Assembly (NCBI GenBank): GCA_034435275.1
Contig: DAOTXP010000230.1
Location: forward strand, 1-10,966
DNA: 10,966 bases
Reading direction: 5' to 3'
From: JBFMCC01 sp034435275
GTDB taxonomy: Bacteria; Chloroflexota; Anaerolineae; Anaerolineales; Villigracilaceae
A program made the translations under genes and the position numbers. The notes below the pieces were generated by a model. That model ran no database searches. It was not told the origin of the DNA and worked only from the letters and a program-made list of their open reading frames with translations. This document shows positions 1-5,626 of the stretch, in pieces (within the stretch, counting starts at the first letter, position 1; each line of letters starts with the position of its first letter).

Positions 1-779
1 AGATTTTACGAAAGAAGCACGGCTTCCGCGGCTATATCCATCTCAAGATCATGCCGGGTGCAGAAAAGGATCAGGTCTTCCGCGCCATGCAATTAGCCGA
101 CCGCGTCTCGATCAACCTCGAAGCGCCGAATACGAATCGCCTGGCGCGGCATGCACCCCATAAAATTTTCCTCGAGGAATTGCTTCAACCGCTCAAATGG
201 GTCGAGGAGATTCGGCGCACGCGTCCCGCGCACCTCGGCTGGAACGGCCGCTGGCCTTCCACGGTCACACAGTTCGTAGCCGGCGGCGCGGACGAATCAG
301 ATCTCGAACTGCTCACCACCACAAACTGGCTCCACAAAAACGTCCGCCTGAAGCGCGCCTACTTCTCGGCCTTCCATCCGATTCCCGATACGCCGCTCGA
401 GAACAAGCCTGCGGTGGATCCGTTGCGCGAACATCGTTTGTATCAAGCCTCCTTCCTGCTGCGCGATTATGGCTTCGACCTCGAGGAACTGCCGTTCACA
501 AACGACGAAAACCTCCCGCTTCACGCGGACCCAAAGCTGGCCTGGGCGCAAACGAACCTGATCCACGACCCCATCGAGATCACCCGCGCCGAGCGCCGCG
601 ACCTGCTGCGCATCCCGGGCATCGGCCCGAAAGGCGCCGAAGCGATTCTGCGCTCGCGTCGACAGGGGAAATTGCGCGATCTATCCATGCTGAAAAAACT
701 GGGGGTCATTGCCGAGCGCGCCGCGCCCTTCGTTTTGCTGGATGGACGTTATACCCCGCAGCAATTAAATCTGTTTTAA
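1..779 (+). CDS. Radical SAM protein with C-terminal helix-hairpin-helix, putative DNA modification/repair (5' partial)
   Basis: The reading frame is open from base 3 through the left edge, so the start and the CxxxCxxC iron-sulfur motif expected of a radical SAM enzyme lie outside the window. The visible part begins ILRKKHGFRGYIHLKIMPGA and continues with ADRVSINLEAPN, the late strands of a radical SAM barrel. The end carries a helix-hairpin-helix, with IPGIGPKGA at 612-638, the kind of element that grips the DNA backbone in ComEA-like and repair proteins. This order (rSAM core, middle region, HhH tail) matches the family annotated as putative DNA modification/repair radical SAM protein (TIGR03916), which is often encoded beside a uracil-DNA-glycosylase-like partner. 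That partner is not downstream, so if present it is upstream of the window. The substrate is unknown. The ATG at 51 is internal and not the true start. Family assignment is from recognition of sequence pattern; function is inference. Confidence 0.8.
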   Translation, partial: ILRKKHGFRGYIHLKIMPGAEKDQVFRAMQLADRVSINLEAPNTNRLARHAPHKIFLEELLQPLKWVEEIRRTRPAHLGWNGRWPSTVTQFVAGGADESDLELLTTTNWLHKNVRLKRAYFSAFHPIPDTPLENKPAVDPLREHRLYQASFLLRDYGFDLEELPFTNDENLPLHADPKLAWAQTNLIHDPIEITRAERRDLLRIPGIGPKGAEAILRSRRQGKLRDLSMLKKLGVIAERAAPFVLLDGRYTPQQLNLF

Positions 780-860
780 ATCCATTCCTGATTATGTAGA
801 TTTTGTGTGAATTGGGGAATAGCCGCATCGCAAATTAATCTCTGCCTTAATTTCAATCAG

Positions 861-890
861 TATAGTTGCGCAATTATTCGACCGAGGAGG
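861..890 (+). promoter_or_regulatory. Possible -10 box and ribosome binding site before the DUF2231 gene
   Basis: TATAGT at 861-866 resembles a sigma70 -10 box, but no good -35 lies 16-18 nt upstream. An 8-bp palindrome TTGCGCAA (866-873) overlaps the predicted start of transcription. GAGGAGG at 884-890 is a strong Shine-Dalgarno sequence 4 nt before the ATG at 895 and fixes that start. The promoter is tentative; the ribosome binding site is solid. The rest of the 780-894 gap shows no terminator for the upstream radical SAM gene. Confidence 0.4.
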
Positions 891-894
891 CCGC

Positions 895-1329
895 ATGGAA
901 TTCTTTAATCGCCTGATCTATGTGCTGACTGAAGTGCATCCCCTGCATCCGATGCTGGTGCACTTTCCCATCGGTTTGACGGGTGCCGCGGCGTTCTTCA
1001 TCCTGCTCGCACTCCTCAACAAGAGCAAGAGCCTTGAACAAGCCGCTTTTGCAAATATCGCGCTTGCGACAGCCGCCACACTGGTTGCAGGGATCACGGG
1101 TATCTATGACAACCGGCTTACGTACGATGGCGACGCGCCGAATGCAACCGTCAAGATCATTCTTGCAACCATCCTGCTTGTATTGACAGGCAGTACGGCC
1201 GTCGCACGCTGGCGCAATCCAAATCTCTTCGAGGACTCCCGGGCGCTTTATGCGGCTTCCTATTTTGTCAGTTTCGGGATCGCCGTCGTGCTGGCCTTTT
1301 TAGGCGGCGTCATCCTTTACGGGTTCTAA
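895..1329 (+). CDS. DUF2231 domain membrane protein
   Basis: This 144-residue protein is almost entirely membrane helices. Four hydrophobic segments lie at about residues 20-43, 50-73, 85-106 and 117-142. The N-terminus carries the DUF2231 signature with His15, His18 and His23 in the context HPLHPMLVHFPIG. Conserved histidines at a membrane boundary could bind heme or metal, but no function is established and this is inference. The gene lies 23 nt before a c-type cytochrome lipoprotein on the same strand, so the two are probably cotranscribed. DUF2231 proteins are often encoded near cytochrome c-like proteins, which suggests a shared redox role at the cytoplasmic membrane. Start chosen from the GAGGAGG ribosome binding site 4 nt upstream. 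No signal peptide is seen beyond the first membrane helix. Confidence 0.85.
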   Translation: MEFFNRLIYVLTEVHPLHPMLVHFPIGLTGAAAFFILLALLNKSKSLEQAAFANIALATAATLVAGITGIYDNRLTYDGDAPNATVKIILATILLVLTGSTAVARWRNPNLFEDSRALYAASYFVSFGIAVVLAFLGGVILYGF

Positions 1330-1352
1330 ATTTACAACCAAAGGAAGATTAC

Positions 1353-1850
1353 ATGTCCACCACTGGCAACATCCAGATGATCGTCACCCTACTTGTTGTA
1401 AGCCTTGTCATGACAGCCTGTGGACCCTCCGCTTCTGTCGCGACCGTTACGTCCGCCCCAACCGAGGTGATTATCGAGCCAACCGTCACGCCAACCGATG
1501 CGCCGACAGAACAAGCCGTTATCGAGCCGACTGCGACAACCGCCGCCGCAACGGAGCCGCCGGCGGCCGCTGCCGTCAGTTTTGCCAATGACATCCTGCC
1601 GATTCTCGAAAGCCGCTGTTTGAACTGCCACGGCGGACGTGAAACGAAGGAAGGCCTGAGCCTGGCAAGTTTCAGCGCGTTGATGGCTGGTTCGGATAAT
1701 GGCCCCGTGGTCGTTCCCGGCGATGCAGACAACAGCCTGTTGGCGCAACAACTGTTGAACGGCAAAATGCCCAAGCGCGGACCCAAACTCACTCCCGATC
1801 AGGTGCAACTGATCGTGGATTGGATCAATGCAGGTGCGTTGAACAATTAA
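1353..1850 (+). CDS. c-type cytochrome lipoprotein
   Basis: This 165-residue protein starts with a lipoprotein signal peptide: a hydrophobic segment ending in LVMTAC, with Cys23 as the predicted lipidated residue. A Thr/Pro/Glu-rich flexible linker covers about residues 27-72. The C-terminal domain has one heme-attachment motif CLNCH (Cys89, Cys92, His93) and a later Met139 in KMPKRG, a plausible distal axial ligand. The pattern FANDILPILESRC...CHGG...PGDADNSLL...MPKRG...WINAGA is typical of the planctomycete-type cytochrome c domain (PF07635-like). It is expected to be anchored outside the membrane and carry electrons; its partners are unknown. AAGGAAG (1341-1347) precedes the ATG by 5 nt. 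It forms a unit with the DUF2231 gene upstream and ends just before a strong terminator. Confidence 0.88.
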   Translation: MSTTGNIQMIVTLLVVSLVMTACGPSASVATVTSAPTEVIIEPTVTPTDAPTEQAVIEPTATTAAATEPPAAAAVSFANDILPILESRCLNCHGGRETKEGLSLASFSALMAGSDNGPVVVPGDADNSLLAQQLLNGKMPKRGPKLTPDQVQLIVDWINAGALNN

Positions 1851-1854
1851 AAAG

Positions 1855-1886
1855 AAAACTCCGAGGTCATCCGCCTCGGAGTTTTT
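1855..1886. terminator. Bidirectional intrinsic terminator between convergent genes
   Basis: A perfect 12-bp stem (1855-1866 with 1874-1885) flanks the 7-nt loop TCATCCG and is followed by TTTTT on the plus strand. On the minus strand the same stem is followed by TTTTCTTT, so it can terminate both the cytochrome gene and the convergent gene at 1867-2280. The TGA stop codon of the minus-strand gene (1867-1869) lies in the loop, so its last codons form one arm of the hairpin. Confidence 0.92.
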
Positions 1887-2280
1887 GATAGGCTGTCTCC
1901 CACGGCTTTCCCAACCGATGATTTTCTGACACCCGCACCTTGCCCAGTTTTTGCGCGGTCTGCGCCGAGACCAGGGCAACCGCACCCCAATCTTCATTCA
2001 AAACAGCAGATTTCATTTTCTCGGCATATTGTCCCGCCCACATCCATTCCATGCGGAATCTGTCGGCCTTGACCCAGTAATCGCGCTTCTCCCACGCCGC
2101 GACGGAGGCGTCAATGCCTTCAGCGATGGCCGACAAGGCCAGGGCGATGAAAGCGGCCAGGTCGCGCGCGGCGGGCGTCGGTTCGGTCTGCTTCGCCAGT
2201 TCACGGATGGCGAGCACGATGGCTTTGGTCAGCCGGGTGCGGTCTTTTCCAGCGGAATCAGGGTTGATGACGCGGCTCAA
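1867..2280 (-). CDS. Conserved hypothetical helical protein (TTG start)
   Basis: I do not recognise a characterised family. The 137-residue product is soluble, with no signal peptide or membrane segment, and looks all-helical: long Ala/Leu-rich stretches at about 17-60 and an aromatic, charged stretch at 62-82 (AWEKRDYWVKADRFRMEW). I have the impression that close relatives are common in Anaerolineae, but cannot search. The start is TTG (2278-2280). An in-frame TAA lies a few codons upstream, and AGGAG (plus-strand CTCCT, 2288-2292) sits 7 nt before the TTG, so no longer start is possible. It runs against the cytochrome unit and shares its terminator. Its promoter region abuts that of tRNA-Leu and tig. 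The ribosome binding site and the end at a terminator support it being a real gene. Confidence 0.8.
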   Translation of the reverse strand: MSRVINPDSAGKDRTRLTKAIVLAIRELAKQTEPTPAARDLAAFIALALSAIAEGIDASVAAWEKRDYWVKADRFRMEWMWAGQYAEKMKSAVLNEDWGAVALVSAQTAQKLGKVRVSENHRLGKPWETAYQKLRGG

Positions 2281-2314
2281 TTGAATTCTCCTGTCTTAAA
2301 TTATCAGGCGCGGG

Positions 2315-2320
2315 ATTATA
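2315..2320 (-). promoter_or_regulatory. Possible -10 box for the minus-strand hypothetical gene
   Basis: Plus-strand ATTATA reads TATAAT on the minus strand, 34 nt before the TTG start at 2280, which would give a leader of about 28 nt. No convincing -35 hexamer is present at 16-18 nt spacing, so this is tentative. It lies back to back with the tRNA-Leu promoter, whose -35 begins at 2332. Confidence 0.45.
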
Positions 2321-2331
2321 CCGTATCCTCG

Positions 2332-2360
2332 TTGACGCTCGTTCCCCTCTCGCTTATAAT
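2332..2360 (+). promoter_or_regulatory. Near-consensus sigma70 promoter for tRNA-Leu and probably tig
   Basis: TTGACG (2332-2337) and TATAAT (2355-2360) are separated by exactly 17 nt, one mismatch from the full consensus. Transcription should start near 2366-2368, about 32 nt before the tRNA. It is the strongest promoter in the window, as expected for a stable RNA gene. No terminator or other good promoter lies between the tRNA and tig, so it probably also drives tig and perhaps clpP. Confidence 0.85.
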
Positions 2361-2398
2361 CTTTCCGCCAACGGAACGTCACGACCGTTACGAATTTC

Positions 2399-2480
2399 GG
2401 GGACGTGCTGGAACTGGCAGACAGGCATGACTTAGGATCATGTGCCGCAAGGCGTGAGGGTTCAAGTCCCTCCGTCCCCA
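2399..2480 (+). tRNA. tRNA-Leu(UAG)
   Basis: An 82-nt class II tRNA folds cleanly. The acceptor stem is GGGGACG (2399-2405) with CGTCCCC (2473-2479) and discriminator A at 2480. The anticodon stem CATGA/TCATG closes loop CTTAGGA, with anticodon TAG at 2433-2435 that reads CUA and related leucine codons. The long variable arm (GCC gcaa GGC, 2444-2453) fits leucine, and the T arm is GAGGG TTCAAGT CCCTC (2456-2472). The CCA end is not encoded, since TCA follows the discriminator base. The tig start codon is only 18 nt downstream. Confidence 0.97.
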
Positions 2481-2498
2481 TCAACCCAAATCGAGGAA

Positions 2499-4001
2499 AT
2501 GACATTGAAAATAGATAAAACAATTCGCGACGACCACCAGGCCGAATTGGTGGTTGAAATCGAAGCCGAGCGAATGGAGGCGGCCAAACGACGCGCGGCG
2601 CGCAAACTGTCCGAACGAGGCAAGATCCCCGGCTTTCGCCCGGGCAAGGCGCCGTACGAAATGGTCCGCCGCCAGTATGGGGACGAGGCCATCGTCGAGC
2701 AGGCAATTGACTTGCTGGTGGACGAGGTCTATCCCGACGTACTCAAGCAGGCTGAAGTGGAGCCGTCGGCCATGGGGGCGCTCGAAAAGATCGAGAACCT
2801 CGATCCGCCCAAGTTTATCTTCCGCGTCCCATTGATGCCGACGGTGGATCTGGGCAGTTTCGAGAAGATTCGCAAGCCGTACGAATGGACGGCCCCCGGG
2901 GAAGACGAACTCGACAAGGCGCTCGATGACCTGCGCCAGATGTACGGCACGACCGAGACGGTCGAGCGCGAGATTCAGGTGGGCGACTATGTCCTCGTTG
3001 ACGTGAAAGGTGAAGCAGACAAAGCCGCCGAGGGCGAAGACCTCGATCTCTCGCGGGACGGGGTGGCTGTCCTCGTCCGCAAAGAGGACCGCGACGACGA
3101 ATGGCCCTTCCCCGGCTTCGCCCGCGCACTGGTCGGCACGAAGGCGGGAGAGAGCAAGACGATCAAACACAAATTCCCCAAGGACTTTTCGGACGAGAAA
3201 TTACAGGGTAAGGCTGTAACCTACACCGCAACCGTCAAGACCGTGCGCGGCGTGACCCTGCCTGAATTGAACGACGACTTCGCGAAGATGGTCGGCCAGA
3301 ATTTCGAGACGCTGGACCAGTTGAAGGATGTTGTGAAGAAAGATCTGGAGGCGCGCTCGAAGGCCGATTACGACGACAAGTACTTTGCCGAATTGATTGA
3401 CGCCATCAAGGCAGGTGCGACCATCAAATACCCGCCGCAGGTGCTGGAGCACGAAGGCGAGCATGTTGTTGACGAGTTGCGCCAGAGGCTTGCCAGCCAA
3501 AACATGGATCTGGAAACTTATCTCAAGGTCCGCAACACGACCATGGAAAAATTCATGGAGGAGGAAGTCCGCCCGGTGGCGATCAAACGTCTCGAACGCG
3601 GCTTGATCATGGATGAAGTCGCGCGCCGCGAAAAAGTCGAGATCGACGAGGCGGCGCTCGGCGAAGAGTTCAATCAAACGCTCAACAATCTTGCGGTGCA
3701 GAATGCGATAGATTTTGACAGACTCAACAAAAGCGGACGCAGAACACAGGAACGATTCAGCCAATTGATCGCCAACGAATCGGCCGCGCGGCTGATGACG
3801 CGGCGTACGCTCGAACGTTTGAAGGAGATCGCCACCGGCGAGGGCAAGCCGAAAACGGAAATGGCCGAAGGCAAGGACGAACCCGAGAAAACGGCATCGG
3901 GTTCAAAGTCAAGGAAAGAGGCAGGGCCGTCCAAAGAAAAGAAAGCGACCGGCAAAAAGCCTGAGGTGAAAAGTCCGAGCAAAGTTCGCCCAAAAAATTA
4001 A
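2499..4001 (+). CDS. tig: Trigger factor, ribosome-associated chaperone and peptidyl-prolyl isomerase
   Basis: Trigger factor binds near the ribosomal exit tunnel and shields nascent chains. The N-terminal ribosome-binding domain has the signature GFRPGK (residues 45-50). The FKBP-like isomerase domain spans about residues 160-250, with FPGFARALVG and the closing YTATVKTVRG. The helical C-terminal chaperone domain follows to about residue 445. The last 54 residues form a low-complexity Lys-rich tail (14 Lys, 2 Arg against 9 acidic) absent from the 432-residue E. coli protein, so at 500 residues this is long. The frame stays open upstream through the tRNA, but homology begins near MTLKIDK. The ATG at 2499 has GAGG only 2 nt before it; the in-frame TTG at 2505 has better spacing and may be the true start. 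clpP follows after 48 nt on the same strand, a common pairing. Confidence 0.95.
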   Translation: MTLKIDKTIRDDHQAELVVEIEAERMEAAKRRAARKLSERGKIPGFRPGKAPYEMVRRQYGDEAIVEQAIDLLVDEVYPDVLKQAEVEPSAMGALEKIENLDPPKFIFRVPLMPTVDLGSFEKIRKPYEWTAPGEDELDKALDDLRQMYGTTETVEREIQVGDYVLVDVKGEADKAAEGEDLDLSRDGVAVLVRKEDRDDEWPFPGFARALVGTKAGESKTIKHKFPKDFSDEKLQGKAVTYTATVKTVRGVTLPELNDDFAKMVGQNFETLDQLKDVVKKDLEARSKADYDDKYFAELIDAIKAGATIKYPPQVLEHEGEHVVDELRQRLASQNMDLETYLKVRNTTMEKFMEEEVRPVAIKRLERGLIMDEVARREKVEIDEAALGEEFNQTLNNLAVQNAIDFDRLNKSGRRTQERFSQLIANESAARLMTRRTLERLKEIATGEGKPKTEMAEGKDEPEKTASGSKSRKEAGPSKEKKATGKKPEVKSPSKVRPKN

Positions 4002-4049
4002 CACAAATCCAACATAACGCGAGTATGATTGCTGAAAATTGGAGGTACC

Positions 4050-4658
4050 ATGATCCCCGAATTCAAGAATGTCATCCCGATGGTCATCGAATCGTCTGGC
4101 CGCGGCGAGCGCGCTTACGACATTTACTCGTTACTGCTCAAGGAGCGCATCATTTTCCTCGGCACCCCGATTGACGACCAGGTCGCCAACGTGATCGTGG
4201 CGCAACTGCTCTTCCTCAATCACGAGGATCCGGAGCGTGAGATTCGCATGTATATCAACTCACCCGGCGGCGTGATCTACGCCGGTATGGCCATCTACGA
4301 CACGATGAAGATCATTTCGAACCCGATCAGCACGACCGCCGTGGGCGTGACCGCCTCGTTCGGGACCGTGCTGCTGGCTGCCGGGACTAAGGGCCGCCGC
4401 TACGCCCTGCCCCACGCGACCATCCACATGCATCAGCCGCTGGGCGGCGCGCAGGGCCAGGCCACCGACATCGCCATCGCGGCCAAGCAGATCATGCGCC
4501 AGAAGGAAATCCTGAATGGCATTTTGGCCGAGCACACCGGCCAGACCCTCGAGGTGATCGAGCGCGATACCGACCGCGATTTTTATATGGACGCCAGGCA
4601 GGCTGTGGAATATGGCCTCGTGGATCAGGTGTTGGAAGTTCCCGAGAAAGTTAAGTAG
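4050..4658 (+). CDS. clpP: ATP-dependent Clp protease proteolytic subunit
   Basis: ClpP forms the barrel-shaped serine protease that degrades proteins unfolded by ClpX or ClpA/C ATPases in the cytoplasm. The catalytic triad is complete: Ser103 in VTASFGT, His128 in HMHQPLGG and Asp177 in DTDRDF. Spacings of 25 and 49 residues match the E. coli enzyme (Ser97, His122, Asp171 of the mature form). The length of 202 residues is normal, and the short N-terminus (MIPEFKNVIP) suggests little or no propeptide. A TTG at 4029 could extend the frame, but GGAGG at 4041-4045, 4 nt before the ATG at 4050, fixes the start. TATGAT at 4024-4029 could be a weak internal -10. The gene follows tig by 48 nt and ends in a repeat and terminator; clpX, the usual next gene, is absent here. 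Confidence 0.97.
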   Translation: MIPEFKNVIPMVIESSGRGERAYDIYSLLLKERIIFLGTPIDDQVANVIVAQLLFLNHEDPEREIRMYINSPGGVIYAGMAIYDTMKIISNPISTTAVGVTASFGTVLLAAGTKGRRYALPHATIHMHQPLGGAQGQATDIAIAAKQIMRQKEILNGILAEHTGQTLEVIERDTDRDFYMDARQAVEYGLVDQVLEVPEKVK

Positions 4659-4695
4659 TTTGGTAGTTCAGCAGTTTTGTGGTTTGGTGGTTGAG
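4656..4695 (+). repeat. Degenerate 8-bp tandem repeat starting at the clpP stop codon
   Basis: Five head-to-tail octamers can be read: TAGTTTGG, TAGTTCAG, CAGTTTTG, TGGTTTGG and TGGTTGAG, with consensus YRGTTTGG. The first unit contains the TAG stop of clpP, and the last runs into the left arm of the terminator. The G/T-rich strand bias is unlike the surrounding coding sequence. A related stretch follows the rlmN stop codon at 8235-8263. Confidence 0.7.
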
Positions 4696-4722
4696 CCCGT
4701 CGAGGAATCGGCGGGCTTTTTT
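4694..4722 (+). terminator. Intrinsic terminator after clpP
   Basis: A 10-bp stem AGCCCGTCGA/TCGGCGGGCT (one T-G wobble) with a GGAA tetraloop is followed directly by a run of six T. It closes the tRNA-Leu/tig/clpP unit. Confidence 0.92.
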
Positions 4723-4759
4723 ACTCCGATACGGGAGAAAGGATGGGAGGTGGTCAAGG

Positions 4760-4776
4760 TATAATCGCGGCAGGAG
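4760..4776 (+). promoter_or_regulatory. -10 box and ribosome binding site before the DUF1028 gene
   Basis: TATAAT at 4760-4765 matches the -10 consensus perfectly but has no recognisable -35. AGGAG at 4772-4776 is a good Shine-Dalgarno sequence 7 nt before the ATG at 4784. If this -10 is used, the mRNA would begin almost on the Shine-Dalgarno, giving a leader of about 12 nt. Because a strong terminator precedes it, the DUF1028 gene needs its own promoter in this gap. Confidence 0.5.
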
Positions 4777-4783
4777 AGTTGCA

Positions 4784-5626
4784 ATGACCTTTTCAATCGT
4801 AGCCTTTGATGAAAAAGAACAGGTATGGGGCATTGCTGTTGCCTCCAAGTTTCCGGCGGTGGGTGCAGTGGTTCCCTGGGCACAGGCCGGTGCAGGCGCG
4901 GTGGCAACGCAGTCCTTTGCCAACACATCCTATGGTCCGCGCGGACTGGAGATGATGGCCGGGGGAATGTCTGCTGAGGAGACACTTGCCAGATTATTGG
5001 GTGATGATCCCGACAAGGAACTCCGCCAGGTCGGATTGGTGGATGCCCAGGGGCGCGCTGCCACATTTACAGGTCCGGGCTGTTTCGCCTGGGCGGGCGG
5101 GGTGGCCGGTCCCGGTTACGCCTGTCAAGGGAATATCCTCGCGGGCGAGCACGTGGTCAGGGCACTGGAAAAAACATTCCTAGAAACCCGAGGCGACCTG
5201 CCGACTCGCTTGCACACCGCGCTCCTCGCGGCTGATCGCGCCGGAGGGGATCGTCGCGGGCGACAGAGCGCGGCCATTTACGTGGTCAAGGCGAAGGGCG
5301 GTTACGCGGGCTTCAATGACCGCTGGCTGGATTACCGCGTGGACGATCACGAGGACCCGGTATCGAGGCTGGGCGAACTGATCGAGATGCATCGTCTGTA
5401 TTTCGGCAAAAGCGACGAAAGTGACCGCCTCGAACTCAGCGGTTCCGCGTTGACACAGATGCAGGAGATTGTGAGGCGGCTTGGGTATTGGAGTCCCGAG
5501 GGTGACTTTCGTGACGCGTTCTCCGCGTTCATTGCCAACGAAAATTTCGAGGAACGCGCCGATCCCGAAGGCCGCTGGATCGACCGGCCTGTATTCGAAT
5601 ATCTGACGCGCAAATTCGGAAAGTGA
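4784..5626 (+). CDS. DUF1028 protein with C-terminal peptidoglycan-binding-like domain
   Basis: The N-terminal part (about residues 1-185) matches DUF1028, an Ntn-hydrolase-fold family of unknown reaction. Telling stretches are MTFSIVAFD, WGIAVASKFPAVGAVVPWA and GAVATQSFAN. In Ntn-hydrolases a Thr, Ser or Cys exposed at the N-terminus is the nucleophile. Thr2 could serve after Met removal, but this is inference. From about residue 190 to the end (residue 280) lies a region resembling the putative peptidoglycan-binding domain often fused to DUF1028 (PF08823-like). No signal peptide is seen, so a role at the wall is unproven. The ATG is set by AGGAG 7 nt upstream. Its TGA stop overlaps a GTG start of the HAD phosphatase gene (GTGA), indicating translational coupling. 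The physiological substrate is unknown. Confidence 0.88.
   Translation: MTFSIVAFDEKEQVWGIAVASKFPAVGAVVPWAQAGAGAVATQSFANTSYGPRGLEMMAGGMSAEETLARLLGDDPDKELRQVGLVDAQGRAATFTGPGCFAWAGGVAGPGYACQGNILAGEHVVRALEKTFLETRGDLPTRLHTALLAADRAGGDRRGRQSAAIYVVKAKGGYAGFNDRWLDYRVDDHEDPVSRLGELIEMHRLYFGKSDESDRLELSGSALTQMQEIVRRLGYWSPEGDFRDAFSAFIANENFEERADPEGRWIDRPVFEYLTRKFGK

Noticed and set aside
197..799. 200-codon plus-strand open frame overlapping the radical SAM gene
   Set aside because: Arg/Pro/Ala-rich out-of-frame translation; the overlapping frame has clear radical SAM and HhH sequence.
1389..1997. 202-codon minus-strand open frame over the cytochrome gene
   Set aside because: It crosses the bidirectional terminator and is antisense to the heme-motif gene; it arises from the repetitive Thr/Pro linker codons.
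2370..2389. AACGG/CCGTT inverted repeat in the tRNA leader
   Set aside because: Only 5 bp with a 10-nt loop; too weak to call a regulatory hairpin.
2296..2706. Minus-strand open frame across tRNA-Leu encoding a GTEGLEPSRLAAHD-like peptide
   Set aside because: It is the antisense translation of a tRNA-Leu gene, a well-known source of spurious protein annotations; it has no ribosome binding site and overlaps tig.
2481..3170. 229-codon minus-strand open frame inside tig
   Set aside because: Antisense to clearly recognised trigger factor sequence, with no recognisable domain or start signal.
4029..4049. Upstream TTG extension of clpP
   Set aside because: It would add residues with no match to the ClpP N-terminus and place the GGAGG ribosome binding site inside the gene.
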